Source: Enteractinococcus helveticum
Lineage (GTDB): Bacteria; Actinomycetota; Actinomycetes; Actinomycetales; Micrococcaceae
Direction: 5' to 3'
Length of the DNA: 64,000 nucleotides
Assembly (NCBI RefSeq): GCF_020742345.1
Contig: NZ_DYXC01000142.1
Coordinates: 1-64,000, forward strand
A program made the translations under genes and the position numbers. The notes under the pieces are model-generated. The model was not told the origin of the DNA. It ran no database searches and worked only from the letters and a program-made list of their open reading frames with translations. Positions 1 to 7,946 of this stretch are shown here, in pieces; position 1 is the first letter of the stretch; every line of letters starts with the position of its first letter.

Positions 1-68
1 CATCATCCCACGGAGGTAGGACAACCACAGCAACCATTCAAAAAATGGCATCAAACAAACTTGGCACA

Positions 69-86
69 CTATTGAGTTCTCAAACA
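69..86 (-). promoter_or_regulatory. boxA antitermination element of rRNA leader
   Basis: On the minus strand the sequence reads TGTTTGAGAACTCAATAG, followed by GTGTGCCAA. This matches the conserved boxA region of actinobacterial rRNA leaders and spacers, where NusB and S10 bind to allow antitermination. It gives the direction of the rRNA operon (leftwards). It could belong to the 16S leader or, less likely, to a 16S-23S spacer; the tyrS gene and promoters upstream favour the 16S leader. Confidence 0.75.
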
Positions 87-192
87 ACCACACCCACCAA
101 CCAACACACCCACACAAGACATGCCAGCCAACAGGAAACAAACGACCCACAACCAAATCATCGTGAATCAAGCCATAAAGGCGCAGAAGATA

Positions 193-222
193 ACACTAAA
201 TGATTGGTTCCAATCAAGTCAA
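193..222 (-). promoter_or_regulatory. Putative rRNA operon promoter (proximal)
   Basis: Minus strand TTGACT (217-222), 18-bp spacer, TAGTGT (193-198). The TTGACT/TAGnnT pair with 18-bp spacing resembles rRNA promoters of other actinobacteria. The start of transcription would be near 186, about 100 bases before boxA. Confidence 0.5.
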
Positions 223-346
223 ATCAGCCCACCGTGACTTCTTTCATAGTCCAATGCAATGGCTATTGAACCATTATCACTGTAAAATGCTTGTGAAGTT
301 CAGTACGATACTGTATTCGATCTGATGTTTTCAGGACCGACATCCG

Positions 347-377
347 AGCGTAACATGAATGTTTATCGCTTCGTCAA
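347..377 (-). promoter_or_regulatory. Putative rRNA operon promoter (middle)
   Basis: Minus strand TTGACG (372-377) and TACGCT (347-352) preceded by TGT, an extended -10 arrangement. The spacer is long at 19 bp, so this is a weaker call than the proximal promoter. Multiple tandem promoters are common for actinobacterial rRNA operons. Confidence 0.3.
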
Positions 378-571
378 ATCGGGGCTGCCTAGAATTTTCC
401 GGGCAGTTTCTCACTATATAGCGTGTTAATATGCATTTCAACATATGTTCACGAGCACTTGGTATCAGCGAGTTAGAGATAGTCCTGACTTGGATCGTTT
501 TATAAATTTTCTAAAAGAACTTCTGTGTCTCAGCGCTTCCCGTCTCCGGTCCGCCCTGGGCACGAGAGATA

Positions 572-599
572 ACTATACACAGATAAATTTCGAATGCAA
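572..599 (-). promoter_or_regulatory. Putative rRNA operon promoter (distal)
   Basis: Minus strand TTGCAT (594-599), 16-bp spacer, TATAGT (572-577). Good match to a housekeeping promoter, lying 112 bases downstream of the tyrS stop, so it could feed the rRNA operon. Confidence 0.4.
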
Positions 600-710
600 A
601 ATCGGCGGATTCGATGCGGACCTGGAGTTCAGTTCCGCATGAATCAGCCCACTTTTAGACGACTACCGACCCTGTTCCTTCTAAACGAGGTTCTAGTCGA
701 GATGTAGATC

Positions 711-2042
711 TCACACATTATTTGACGTCATGTCCACGAACCCCAAATTCCTGCGGCCACGACGTACCACGAAGTATTTTTGGTGAATCGCATCTTCCGT
801 CGAGAATAGTTGCTCCGGATCCTCGACTTTGGTGTTATTCAGATAAGCTCCCCCGTCTTTGACGGTGCGTCGAGCTGCTGACTTCGATTCTTCAAGTCCT
901 GTGGCTACTAAGAGGTCTACTATGCTCATTTCTTTATTGAGATCTTGAGGTTGTGCGGTTGGCAACTCAGCACCGGCAGCCTTCAGGGTTGCGGGATCAA
1001 TCTGCTGGAGTTCTCCCCTACCGAATAATGCGGCTGAGGCATCAATGACACGTTGAGTTTGACTTTCTCCGTGAACCAGTGATGTCACTTCCCAAGCAAG
1101 ACGTCGTTGTGCTTCACGTCGAAAAGGTTCATCCGCCACTTTTTTTGCGTAGTCTTCAAGCTCATCACGAGTGAGGAACGTAAACACCTTCAGACGATCG
1201 ATAACATCTGCATCTGCGGTATTGATCCAGAACTGGTAGAAGGCATACGGAGAACACATCTCAGGATTTAGCCAGATGGCGTTGCCTTCGGATTTACCAA
1301 ATTTGGTGCCGTCAGCATTGGTAATCAGCGGGGTACCCATTGCGTGAACGTGTTCACCTTCAACCTTGCGGACCAGTTCGGTACCGGAGGTGAGGTTGCC
1401 CCACTGATCAGAGCCACCAGTTTGAAGCGTCACATTGTGGCGACGGTAAAGCTCCATGAAGTCCATACCCTGCAGGACTTGGTATGAAAATTCCGTGTAA
1501 GAAATGCCTTCATCGGATTCCAAACGTGAAGCCACAATTTCTTTTCGGATCATTGTGCCTACACGGAAATGTTTGCCAATATCTCGCAAGAAATCGAGGG
1601 CAGACAATTCACCTGTCCAGTCAAGGTTATTGACCATGACCGCACCATTGTCGCCTTCAAAGGAAAGATAGTGTTGAATTTGATTGCGCAGCGATCCGAC
1701 CCAGCCTTCAACGGTTTCACGGGTGTTAAGTGTTCGTTCGGAAGTCTGACGCGGGTCGCCAATCAGCCCGGTCGCCCCTCCAACGAGTGCAACCGGATGA
1801 TGCCCTGCGAGTTGAAGACGACGCAACAGCAATAATTGGACCAAGTGTCCAAGGTGTAACGATGCCGCGGTGGGATCGAAGCCGCAATAATACCGGATAG
1901 GGTCCCCTGCGAGAGCTTCTTCCAATTTGGCTTCATCCGTAGAAACGTGTATAAGTCCACGCCACTTCAGTTCCTGCCAAATGTTTTCAAAAGAAGGATC
2001 ATTGGCTTGTCGACTCAAAAACTCTTCATTACTCACGGTCAT
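711..2042 (-). CDS. tyrS: Tyrosyl-tRNA synthetase
   Basis: Charges tRNA-Tyr with tyrosine in the cytoplasm. The 443-residue protein has the class I signature HLGH at residues 63-66, the KMSKS-loop equivalent KFGKS at 248-252, and a C-terminal S4-type RNA-binding domain from about residue 375. Length is normal for bacterial TyrS. An in-frame TTG directly precedes the ATG at 2042; the ATG is preferred. The gene lies 26 bases downstream of helD in the same direction and is followed by the rRNA operon promoter region. No T-box leader is visible. Confidence 0.97.
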   Translation of the reverse strand: MTVSNEEFLSRQANDPSFENIWQELKWRGLIHVSTDEAKLEEALAGDPIRYYCGFDPTAASLHLGHLVQLLLLRRLQLAGHHPVALVGGATGLIGDPRQTSERTLNTRETVEGWVGSLRNQIQHYLSFEGDNGAVMVNNLDWTGELSALDFLRDIGKHFRVGTMIRKEIVASRLESDEGISYTEFSYQVLQGMDFMELYRRHNVTLQTGGSDQWGNLTSGTELVRKVEGEHVHAMGTPLITNADGTKFGKSEGNAIWLNPEMCSPYAFYQFWINTADADVIDRLKVFTFLTRDELEDYAKKVADEPFRREAQRRLAWEVTSLVHGESQTQRVIDASAALFGRGELQQIDPATLKAAGAELPTAQPQDLNKEMSIVDLLVATGLEESKSAARRTVKDGGAYLNNTKVEDPEQLFSTEDAIHQKYFVVRRGRRNLGFVDMTSNNV

Positions 2043-2068
2043 CAAACTACCAGCTTCTGCTAAACGTT

Positions 2069-4360
2069 CTAAAAATTCTTGGCTTGTATGTCTCGCAGCC
2101 CACTAGGCAACTCATTAGCAAGTGCAGTGGTAATCATCGTTAAAGCCTGCGTTGCGCGTGTCATTGCCACGTAGAGGTTGCCGACTGATCCCCCGTTGTG
2201 TTGCACCACGTGTTGGGGTTCGACGATTATCACGGCGTCGTATTCTAGTCCTTTGGATTCTTGTGCGGTCACCAGAGCAATATTGCGATCACGTCGCCGT
2301 CCGATACCAGTCCACACTTGTCCCGAATAGGTTTTCTCCAGCACGCGATGAATCTTGGCATGGTCATCCCCTACTGCGATGACTCCGATAAGTCCATCCG
2401 GGAAGCGTTGAAGCTGTTGATCTACGGAAGTAACCAGTGCTTTATCTAGCTCCTCCACAGTGGTGCGTATTAACTCCGGATCGTGGTTACCTTCGCGTAA
2501 GGCGGTGGGCGTCGTGACGCGGCGTCCGGCAGCAGCCGCTACCTTTGCAGCAGTCTGCGTGATGCGTTCCGGGGTCCGGTAATTGACGGTCAGCTCAGCT
2601 AACCGCCAGTGGTTTGGTGCAAACGGTTCTAGAATTGAGCCCCAGTCCGTGCTGGGATCGGCACCTGATGCTTGCGCTAAATCGCCGACGATTGTGAACG
2701 AACGCAACGGTGATCTGCGGAACAGCATGCGCCATTGCATGTGGCTCAGTTCTTGCGCCTCGTCGACAATGACGTGGGCGTATGTCCAGGTTCTGTCCCG
2801 CTGCGCACGATCAGCCACCGAAGTCCACGGAGTTTCCGGTTCCTGAGCAGCCGCCAGCATTTCGGGGGTCACCACCCCGTCGACGCCAATATCTTCGAGG
2901 GTATAGTGCATATTTTCCAGGGCAGCTTCGGCGGTATCAAGGTTGCGCTGCTGCGCCTTTTTCGAGCCTTGACCTGCTGCAGATACCAGATCGCCTATTG
3001 CCACTGCGGCCTCATCGATCAGTGGCACATCGGCTTCCGTGAACGGTGTACCCGGCGCCCGCAGCAGTGTTTTGATTTCCGTTGCAGACAACATTGGAGC
3101 AGCATCGACCAGATACTTGGGCCTGGACAACAACTCATCTACCAGTCCCGTAGGTGTCAACGGCATCCAGCACAGGTTGAGCAATTTTCGAACCTCGCGA
3201 GACTGACGAATCTCTTGGCGCAAGTATGATCGGTCGGCTTTATTGACCAGACCGTCTTCGCGTTTGGGACTGACGATATCGCGCATTTGGTCATACAGGG
3301 TACGCACCATGTGGTCGACGAACACTTCGCGCGCTTGGTTGTGCGGTTTACCCGACTCCCGAGCATGTCCGATAGCGCGCCGTATTTGAACGGGTCGTAC
3401 CCGAAGGCGAATACCGTCCACAGTGACCCAAGTGGTTTCTGGAATATTACGTTGCCGTAACATCACCGCATTGGCGATGATTTCTTGCATCACGGCACGG
3501 CCTTTAATCTCAACGGCAGCGTGGTCCGTTTCAGGGCGTGCTGCAATTCCTGGGTAGAGGTTCCCAAGCGACCGCATTACCACTCCGGTTTCCCCCAACG
3601 AGGGAAGCACCTGATCAATGTAATTCATAAAGGCTTCAGAAGGCCCCACGAGCAGCACACCGGATTTAGCCAACCGGTCACGATAGGTATAGAGCAAATA
3701 CGCAGCCCGGTGGAGTGCCACCGCCGTCTTGCCGGTACCGGGGCCACCTTGGACGACCAGTACCCCACGCATTTCGTCGCGAATAATTTCATCTTGTTCA
3801 CGTTGAATGGTCCCAACGATGTCACCCATTGCCCCGGTACGTGACGCACTGACGGCAGACAACAGTGCTTGGGAAGCCTGGCCCGATTCCGTTGAAGTCA
3901 AAACATCATCTTCAAATGATTCAACGGTTCGGCCGCTCATCATAATATGACGACGACGTGCTACCCCCTGCCGATTGGCAGCCGTTGCCTGGTAGAAAGG
4001 GGCGGCTTCGGGCGCCCGCCAATCCACCAGAATCCGGGTGTGCTGGTCATCGGATAACCCGATGCGACCAATATGACGTGCTACGGCGTCGTCGGTATCA
4101 AGACGCCCGAATACGAGTCTGTCGTCTACCGCGTCTAACTGGTTGATGCGATCTTGATACAGGCTGGCAAATGAATCGCGCTCCGATTGGTTTTGATAGG
4201 AACCTTGCAGGCCTCGGGCCTGGATGCGAACTAACTGCTGTTTCTTTTTGTCCCGCAACGTATCGAGACGTTCATAGAGTCTCGCCACATAGTTACGCTC
4301 TTCATCCAACTGCTGCTGGTACCACGATGTGGTGTCGGTGGACGCATATTGGTCGGTCAC
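2069..4360 (-). CDS. helD: HelD-like RNA polymerase-associated helicase/ATPase
   Basis: Superfamily 1 (UvrD/Rep-like) ATPase of the HelD family, which in Gram-positive bacteria inserts into RNA polymerase and releases stalled enzyme from nucleic acid. The 763-residue protein starts with a coiled-coil-rich arm, has the family motif DWRAP near residue 114, Walker A GGPGTGKTA near 206, a DEAQ-type Walker B in the second half and the SF1 motifs ESKGLEYD and AMTRA near the C terminus. Start chosen as GTG at 4360 because AAGGAG (4366-4371) sits 5 bases upstream; the TTG one codon earlier is too close. Some actinobacterial members (HelR) give rifampicin tolerance; whether this one does is unknown. 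A perfect inverted repeat lies just upstream. Confidence 0.9.
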   Translation of the reverse strand: MTDQYASTDTTSWYQQQLDEERNYVARLYERLDTLRDKKKQQLVRIQARGLQGSYQNQSERDSFASLYQDRINQLDAVDDRLVFGRLDTDDAVARHIGRIGLSDDQHTRILVDWRAPEAAPFYQATAANRQGVARRRHIMMSGRTVESFEDDVLTSTESGQASQALLSAVSASRTGAMGDIVGTIQREQDEIIRDEMRGVLVVQGGPGTGKTAVALHRAAYLLYTYRDRLAKSGVLLVGPSEAFMNYIDQVLPSLGETGVVMRSLGNLYPGIAARPETDHAAVEIKGRAVMQEIIANAVMLRQRNIPETTWVTVDGIRLRVRPVQIRRAIGHARESGKPHNQAREVFVDHMVRTLYDQMRDIVSPKREDGLVNKADRSYLRQEIRQSREVRKLLNLCWMPLTPTGLVDELLSRPKYLVDAAPMLSATEIKTLLRAPGTPFTEADVPLIDEAAVAIGDLVSAAGQGSKKAQQRNLDTAEAALENMHYTLEDIGVDGVVTPEMLAAAQEPETPWTSVADRAQRDRTWTYAHVIVDEAQELSHMQWRMLFRRSPLRSFTIVGDLAQASGADPSTDWGSILEPFAPNHWRLAELTVNYRTPERITQTAAKVAAAAGRRVTTPTALREGNHDPELIRTTVEELDKALVTSVDQQLQRFPDGLIGVIAVGDDHAKIHRVLEKTYSGQVWTGIGRRRDRNIALVTAQESKGLEYDAVIIVEPQHVVQHNGGSVGNLYVAMTRATQALTMITTALANELPSGLRDIQAKNF

Positions 4361-4374
4361 CAAGGCTCCTTAAC

Positions 4375-4394
4375 TGCTAGCCCTTGGGCTAGCA
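4375..4394. repeat. Perfect inverted repeat upstream of helD
   Basis: TGCTAGCCC, two bases, GGGCTAGCA: a 9-bp perfect inverted repeat. It lies between the argH stop and the helD ribosome-binding site. It has no T-run on the minus strand, so it may be an operator, a 5'-UTR hairpin for helD, or a weak argH terminator. Confidence 0.6.
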
Positions 4395-4428
4395 CTCGGC
4401 TCATTCGACCCTCTAGTCTACTGGTTAC

Positions 4429-5877
4429 CTAGCGCAGCCCGGTAGGATTTGTGGCGGCAAACTCACGGATTTCAGCTAGCTGCCGCTTAAACTCAACCAG
4501 TTGGTCGGCGACGGCGTTCGGGCCGGTACCGCCCTGAGAGGAACGCGAGTTTAATGAACCTTCGGTTGATAACACGCTCCGTACTGCTGGGGTCAGGTGT
4601 TCAGAGATGTTGGCGTATTCTTCGTCGGTGAGATCCCAGAGTTCCACACCGCGGGCTTCGGCCAGCTGAACGGCTTCACCAGCAAGTTCGTGGGCAACAC
4701 GGAATGGGACGCCTTGACGTACCAACCACTCGGCTATATCGGTTGCTAAAGCGAAGCCTTCAGGCGCTAATTCTGCCATGCGCTCGGTGTTGAATGTCAG
4801 CGTTGCGATTTGACCGGCGAATGCGGGCAAGAGCAATTCCAAGGTGTCGGCAGCATCAAAAACCGGTTCTTTATCTTCTTGTAAGTCGCGGTTATAAGCT
4901 AGCGGGAGGGCCTTTAATGTCGTCATCAAGCCGGTGAAGTTCCCGAGGAGTCGACCAGACTTTCCGCGCGCCAATTCGGCAATATCTGGGTTCTTCTTTT
5001 GGGGCATGATAGATGATCCAGTGGAATACGCATCATGTAAGGTAACGAAGTTCACCTCTTTGGTCGCCCAGAAGATGATTTCTTCAGAGAGGCGCGAGAG
5101 GTTAATGCCAATCATTGAGGCGATCCAAGCAAATTCGGCAAAAACATCCCGTGCAGCAGTACCGTCAATCGAGTTCCAGACCGCTGATTCGAACCCGAGG
5201 TCATGGGCAACTGCTTCCGGGTCGAGACCAAGCGAGGATCCAGCCAGAGCTCCGGAACCATATGGGCTGACCGCTGCACGACGATCCCAGTCGACAAATC
5301 GCTGCAGGTCACGAGACAAGGCCCATGCGTGAGCAAGTAAATGATGTGAAAGCAAAACCGGCTGGGCGTGTTGCAGGTGTGTGCGTCCGGGCATGGGCGC
5401 ATAAGGATGCGCTTCAGCCTGAGTGATCAGAGCATCGATGACGTCGAGTAATAAGAAAGAAATCTCGCGGACATGATCGCGCAGAAACATCCGTCCCATG
5501 GTGGCGATCTGGTCATTTCGTGACCGGCCCGCGCGCAGTTTGCCACCGAGTTCTAATCCAGCCCGTTCTAACAAACCGCGTTCAAGCGATCCGTGCACGT
5601 CTTCGTCGGAAGCAGCGGCAACATATGTGCCGTTCGCGACGTCGGTCTCCAATTGGTCCAAAGCGGCCAACATCTTCGGCAGTTCTTCATCGCTAAGAAG
5701 CCCTGCATGGTGCAACACGCGAGCGTGGGCACGGGAGCCTGCAATATCGTATTTGGCGAGTCGCCAGTCAAAATGCGTTGATTTGCTCAACGCTGCCAAC
5801 GCGTCGGCGGGCCCATCTGAAAATCGACCACCCCACAGCGATCCTTCATTTGTACCGTGTGATGCTGTGTCAGCCAT
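4429..5877 (-). CDS. argH: Argininosuccinate lyase
   Basis: Last step of arginine synthesis: splits argininosuccinate into arginine and fumarate. The 482-residue protein carries the fumarase/aspartase superfamily signature GSSIMPQKKNPD at residues 287-298, plus SRNDQ (119-123) and GRTHLQHAQP (164-173). The open frame extends 45 codons further upstream, but the ATG at 5877 begins the normal family N terminus and is preceded by AAAGAGG about 10 bases away. It is separated from the argC-R operon by two genes on the opposite strand, and the usual partner argG is not next to it. Confidence 0.96.
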   Translation of the reverse strand: MADTASHGTNEGSLWGGRFSDGPADALAALSKSTHFDWRLAKYDIAGSRAHARVLHHAGLLSDEELPKMLAALDQLETDVANGTYVAAASDEDVHGSLERGLLERAGLELGGKLRAGRSRNDQIATMGRMFLRDHVREISFLLLDVIDALITQAEAHPYAPMPGRTHLQHAQPVLLSHHLLAHAWALSRDLQRFVDWDRRAAVSPYGSGALAGSSLGLDPEAVAHDLGFESAVWNSIDGTAARDVFAEFAWIASMIGINLSRLSEEIIFWATKEVNFVTLHDAYSTGSSIMPQKKNPDIAELARGKSGRLLGNFTGLMTTLKALPLAYNRDLQEDKEPVFDAADTLELLLPAFAGQIATLTFNTERMAELAPEGFALATDIAEWLVRQGVPFRVAHELAGEAVQLAEARGVELWDLTDEEYANISEHLTPAVRSVLSTEGSLNSRSSQGGTGPNAVADQLVEFKRQLAEIREFAATNPTGLR

Positions 5878-6104
5878 CGTGTTGTAACCTCTTTTCGTGC
5901 AGGAATCCTCTGGTTCAAAACTACCAATAAATACGCCTGGTGAAAGTCCTACTACTAACGTGCGACCGTGACACTCCATCACCCAGCCATCCCAAGACAT
6001 TGCATGATGCACCGATGTGTATCCTGCTGATCTGGATGCCTCGTCGTCGTGTACCTTCGATGCTCGGAGGCTCAGGCCGGTGCAAAATTGTCTAAACTAC
6101 CAAT

Positions 6105-6539
6105 ATGACCGATAACCAACCTCAGGACCAGCCAGAATTAACCGACGACCAACTAGAATTTCTGAACACATTATTTGATTATGCGCGAAATGGTCAGGTG
6201 CAGGCGCTATCATCGGCAATCGATCAGGGTATCCCGGTCGATTTGCGTAATCACAACGGCGACACGTTCCTCATTTTGGCAGCCTATCGAGAACAGGCAG
6301 AGATAGTGAACGCTCTGCTGGCTAGGGATGCTGATGTCAACGCGCTCAATAATCGGGGGCAATCGGCTCTTACGAGTGCAATATTTATGCAGAATACCGA
6401 TATAGCCAAGGCTTTATTGGATGCCGGGGCAGATCCAGATTTGGGTCCTCAATCAGCTCGTGCCGCGATTAGTGCCATGGGCCTCGATACCATGGGACAG
6501 TTTTTGTCCGACTATGAAAAGCAGTCACCAAAAGACTAG
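6105..6539 (+). CDS. Ankyrin-repeat protein
   Basis: Small cytoplasmic protein of 144 residues with about three ankyrin repeats (roughly residues 30-125; motifs such as GDTFLILAA and ADVNALNNRGQSALTSA), a protein-binding fold. The partner is unknown. No ribosome-binding site is visible, but TAAACT at 6093-6098 is correctly placed to be a -10 box with transcription starting at or next to the ATG, so the mRNA may be leaderless. It is divergent from argH and 71 bases upstream of a lipoprotein gene. Confidence 0.85.
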   Translation: MTDNQPQDQPELTDDQLEFLNTLFDYARNGQVQALSSAIDQGIPVDLRNHNGDTFLILAAYREQAEIVNALLARDADVNALNNRGQSALTSAIFMQNTDIAKALLDAGADPDLGPQSARAAISAMGLDTMGQFLSDYEKQSPKD

Positions 6540-6610
6540 AACGAACACCAAAAACTCGGTACCTCGATGCAGCCTGGGCAACAGCAGACGTACCAATATG
6601 AGGAGTTATT

Positions 6611-7366
6611 TTGAATCACACGATGACCAAATCAAAACGCTGGCTGTCAGCGACAGGACTGGGCGTTCTCGCGGCCTGGACCCTTGCTGCATGCGGTGGT
6701 GGACCACCTAGCTTGACGGAGATTTCAGAAACCGCAAAGCAGTCCATGAGCGAAGCGAGCTCCTTTACCTACACCAGAACCGATCCCGAGGGTGTTCACG
6801 ACGAAGACATCTCGCTGATTGAATGGTCCGGTCAAACAGCGCAAGATAACCATCATGTCACGATCGATGCCGAACAAGGATCACTGGAATTTCTGGTAAT
6901 CGACGAGTCGACTGCATTCTTAAAACTCGATCCGCAAGAAGGCGCAGAAGACGAACTGTTTACCTTGCCCGGTGCTGAGGGGCAATGGATTCAGGCACCA
7001 GAGTCCGGTCTACAGGACACATTGGGCCTTGAAGACGAGTTCGCTTCGACAACAGAAACGGCGTTCTCGCTCATCGATGAGCTATCTGACGAAGAACTCG
7101 AAACCCTTGACGCCGAAGAAACTGAGTTAGATGGTCAAGAAGTCTATAAATACACGGTGCCGGCGACGACAGGTAATAATTCGGATCTGTATACCGGTTC
7201 TGAAACGGTTGCATTTTACTTCTTGAAGGAGACTTCTGACCTGATCCAGGTCGATGCGACCTCCGGCGAGAAGACAGCAACACATGCCTTTACGAATCTC
7301 AACGAAGTCGAGCTCTTCGAGGCTCCCCCGGAAGAGGAAATCTCCGATCTGCAGTGGACGTTCTAA
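6611..7366 (+). CDS. Lipoprotein of unknown function (LppX/LolA-like fold possible)
   Basis: The 251-residue protein has a basic N terminus, a hydrophobic stretch and lipobox LAAC with the acylated cysteine at residue 28, so it should be exported and lipid-anchored. The mature part is acidic (many Glu and Asp) and lacks obvious catalytic motifs; its size and pattern suggest the lipid-carrier-like LppX/LprG or LolA fold, which is inference. TTG at 6611 is the likely start because AGGAG (6601-6605) lies 5 bases upstream; the ATG at 6623 is too far. Convergent with argR, with a hairpin between them. Confidence 0.8.
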   Translation: MNHTMTKSKRWLSATGLGVLAAWTLAACGGGPPSLTEISETAKQSMSEASSFTYTRTDPEGVHDEDISLIEWSGQTAQDNHHVTIDAEQGSLEFLVIDESTAFLKLDPQEGAEDELFTLPGAEGQWIQAPESGLQDTLGLEDEFASTTETAFSLIDELSDEELETLDAEETELDGQEVYKYTVPATTGNNSDLYTGSETVAFYFLKETSDLIQVDATSGEKTATHAFTNLNEVELFEAPPEEEISDLQWTF

Positions 7367-7394
7367 CGCTGTGAACATACCCTAGAACTGCGTA

Positions 7395-7428
7395 GTAAGG
7401 CTCGGATCCAAAAGGAACCGAGCCTTAC
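7395..7428. terminator. Terminator hairpin between lipoprotein gene and argR
   Basis: Perfect 11-bp stem GTAAGGCTCGG (7395-7405) with CCGAGCCTTAC (7418-7428), 12-base loop. It lies between two convergent genes and probably serves both directions, though neither side has a strong T-run. Confidence 0.7.
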
Positions 7429-7440
7429 GCATTTAATAAC

Positions 7441-7944
7441 CTATAGTTTAGGTTCTTGTTCAGCGTAGCCAATAAATGTTTGAGCAACGTGTTGTCCACC
7501 ATTCGGGTCGCGGGTGACGACCATGATAGCGTCGTCACCCGCGATGGTTCCCAACACGAAGTTCAAGCGTGCTTGGTCAATAGCTGATGCCAGAAACTGT
7601 GCCGCTCCCGGTGGTGTGCGCAGCACCGCAATATTTGCTGATCCATCTGCAGCCAGCAACAATTCTCTGCACAGACTAAATAAGCGTGCGTCGGTGGCTT
7701 CTGGGCTCTGGGTAACCGTTCCCGTTTTCGTGTCAGTTGGCACGTGGTAGATCATTTGGCCAGTTTCGTCACGAATTCTGGTTGCCCCAATATCCACCAG
7801 ATCACGAGATAGCGTACCCTGTGTGACGGTAACTCCGCGTTGGGCTAGCGCATCGGCTAGTTCAGCCTGAGAACGGATTGACTGGGTTTCCAGTACCGTT
7901 CGAATCTCATGCTGCCGGGCCGCTTTGGTCATCGGAGTCATCAT
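7441..7944 (-). CDS. argR: Arginine repressor
   Basis: Transcriptional regulator that senses arginine and binds ARG boxes. The 167-residue protein has the N-terminal winged helix (TLSRDL at 44-49) and the C-terminal hexamerisation/arginine-binding segment GTIAGDDAI at 132-140. It is the last gene of the argC-J-B-D-F-R run and begins 2 bases after the argF stop. Its presumed target is the palindromic region before argC (13346-13381). Several ATG codons cluster at the start; the first is used here. Confidence 0.95.
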   Translation of the reverse strand: MMTPMTKAARQHEIRTVLETQSIRSQAELADALAQRGVTVTQGTLSRDLVDIGATRIRDETGQMIYHVPTDTKTGTVTQSPEATDARLFSLCRELLLAADGSANIAVLRTPPGAAQFLASAIDQARLNFVLGTIAGDDAIMVVTRDPNGGQHVAQTFIGYAEQEPKL

Positions 7945-7946
7945 GG

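Larger units (their letters stand above)
1..710 (-). other. Leader and promoter region of an rRNA operon leaving the window
   Basis: No convincing protein gene lies here. The minus strand carries an actinobacterial rRNA boxA-type motif close to the left edge and several promoter-like pairs further upstream, listed separately. Transcription would run leftwards, so the 16S rRNA gene should start just outside the window. The T/G-rich leader on the minus strand, downstream of boxA, has the look of an rRNA precursor leader. The tyrS-to-rRNA neighbourhood is a known Micrococcaceae arrangement. The rRNA gene itself is not visible, so its identity is inferred. Confidence 0.7.

Noticed and set aside
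445..642. 65-residue open frame on the plus strand in the rRNA leader region
   Set aside because: No ribosome-binding site, no recognisable family, and it overlaps promoter-like elements on the other strand; best explained as chance.
2735..3229. Plus-strand open frame opposite helD
   Set aside because: Antisense shadow of a conserved helicase gene; no ribosome-binding site.
5878..6012. N-terminal extension of argH
   Set aside because: The extra residues do not resemble ArgH and the ATG at 5877 has a ribosome-binding site and the normal family start.
5999..6012. TGCAT-G-ATGCA palindrome upstream of argH as an ARG box
   Set aside because: Half-site spacing is one base rather than the expected four or so; not a convincing ArgR site.
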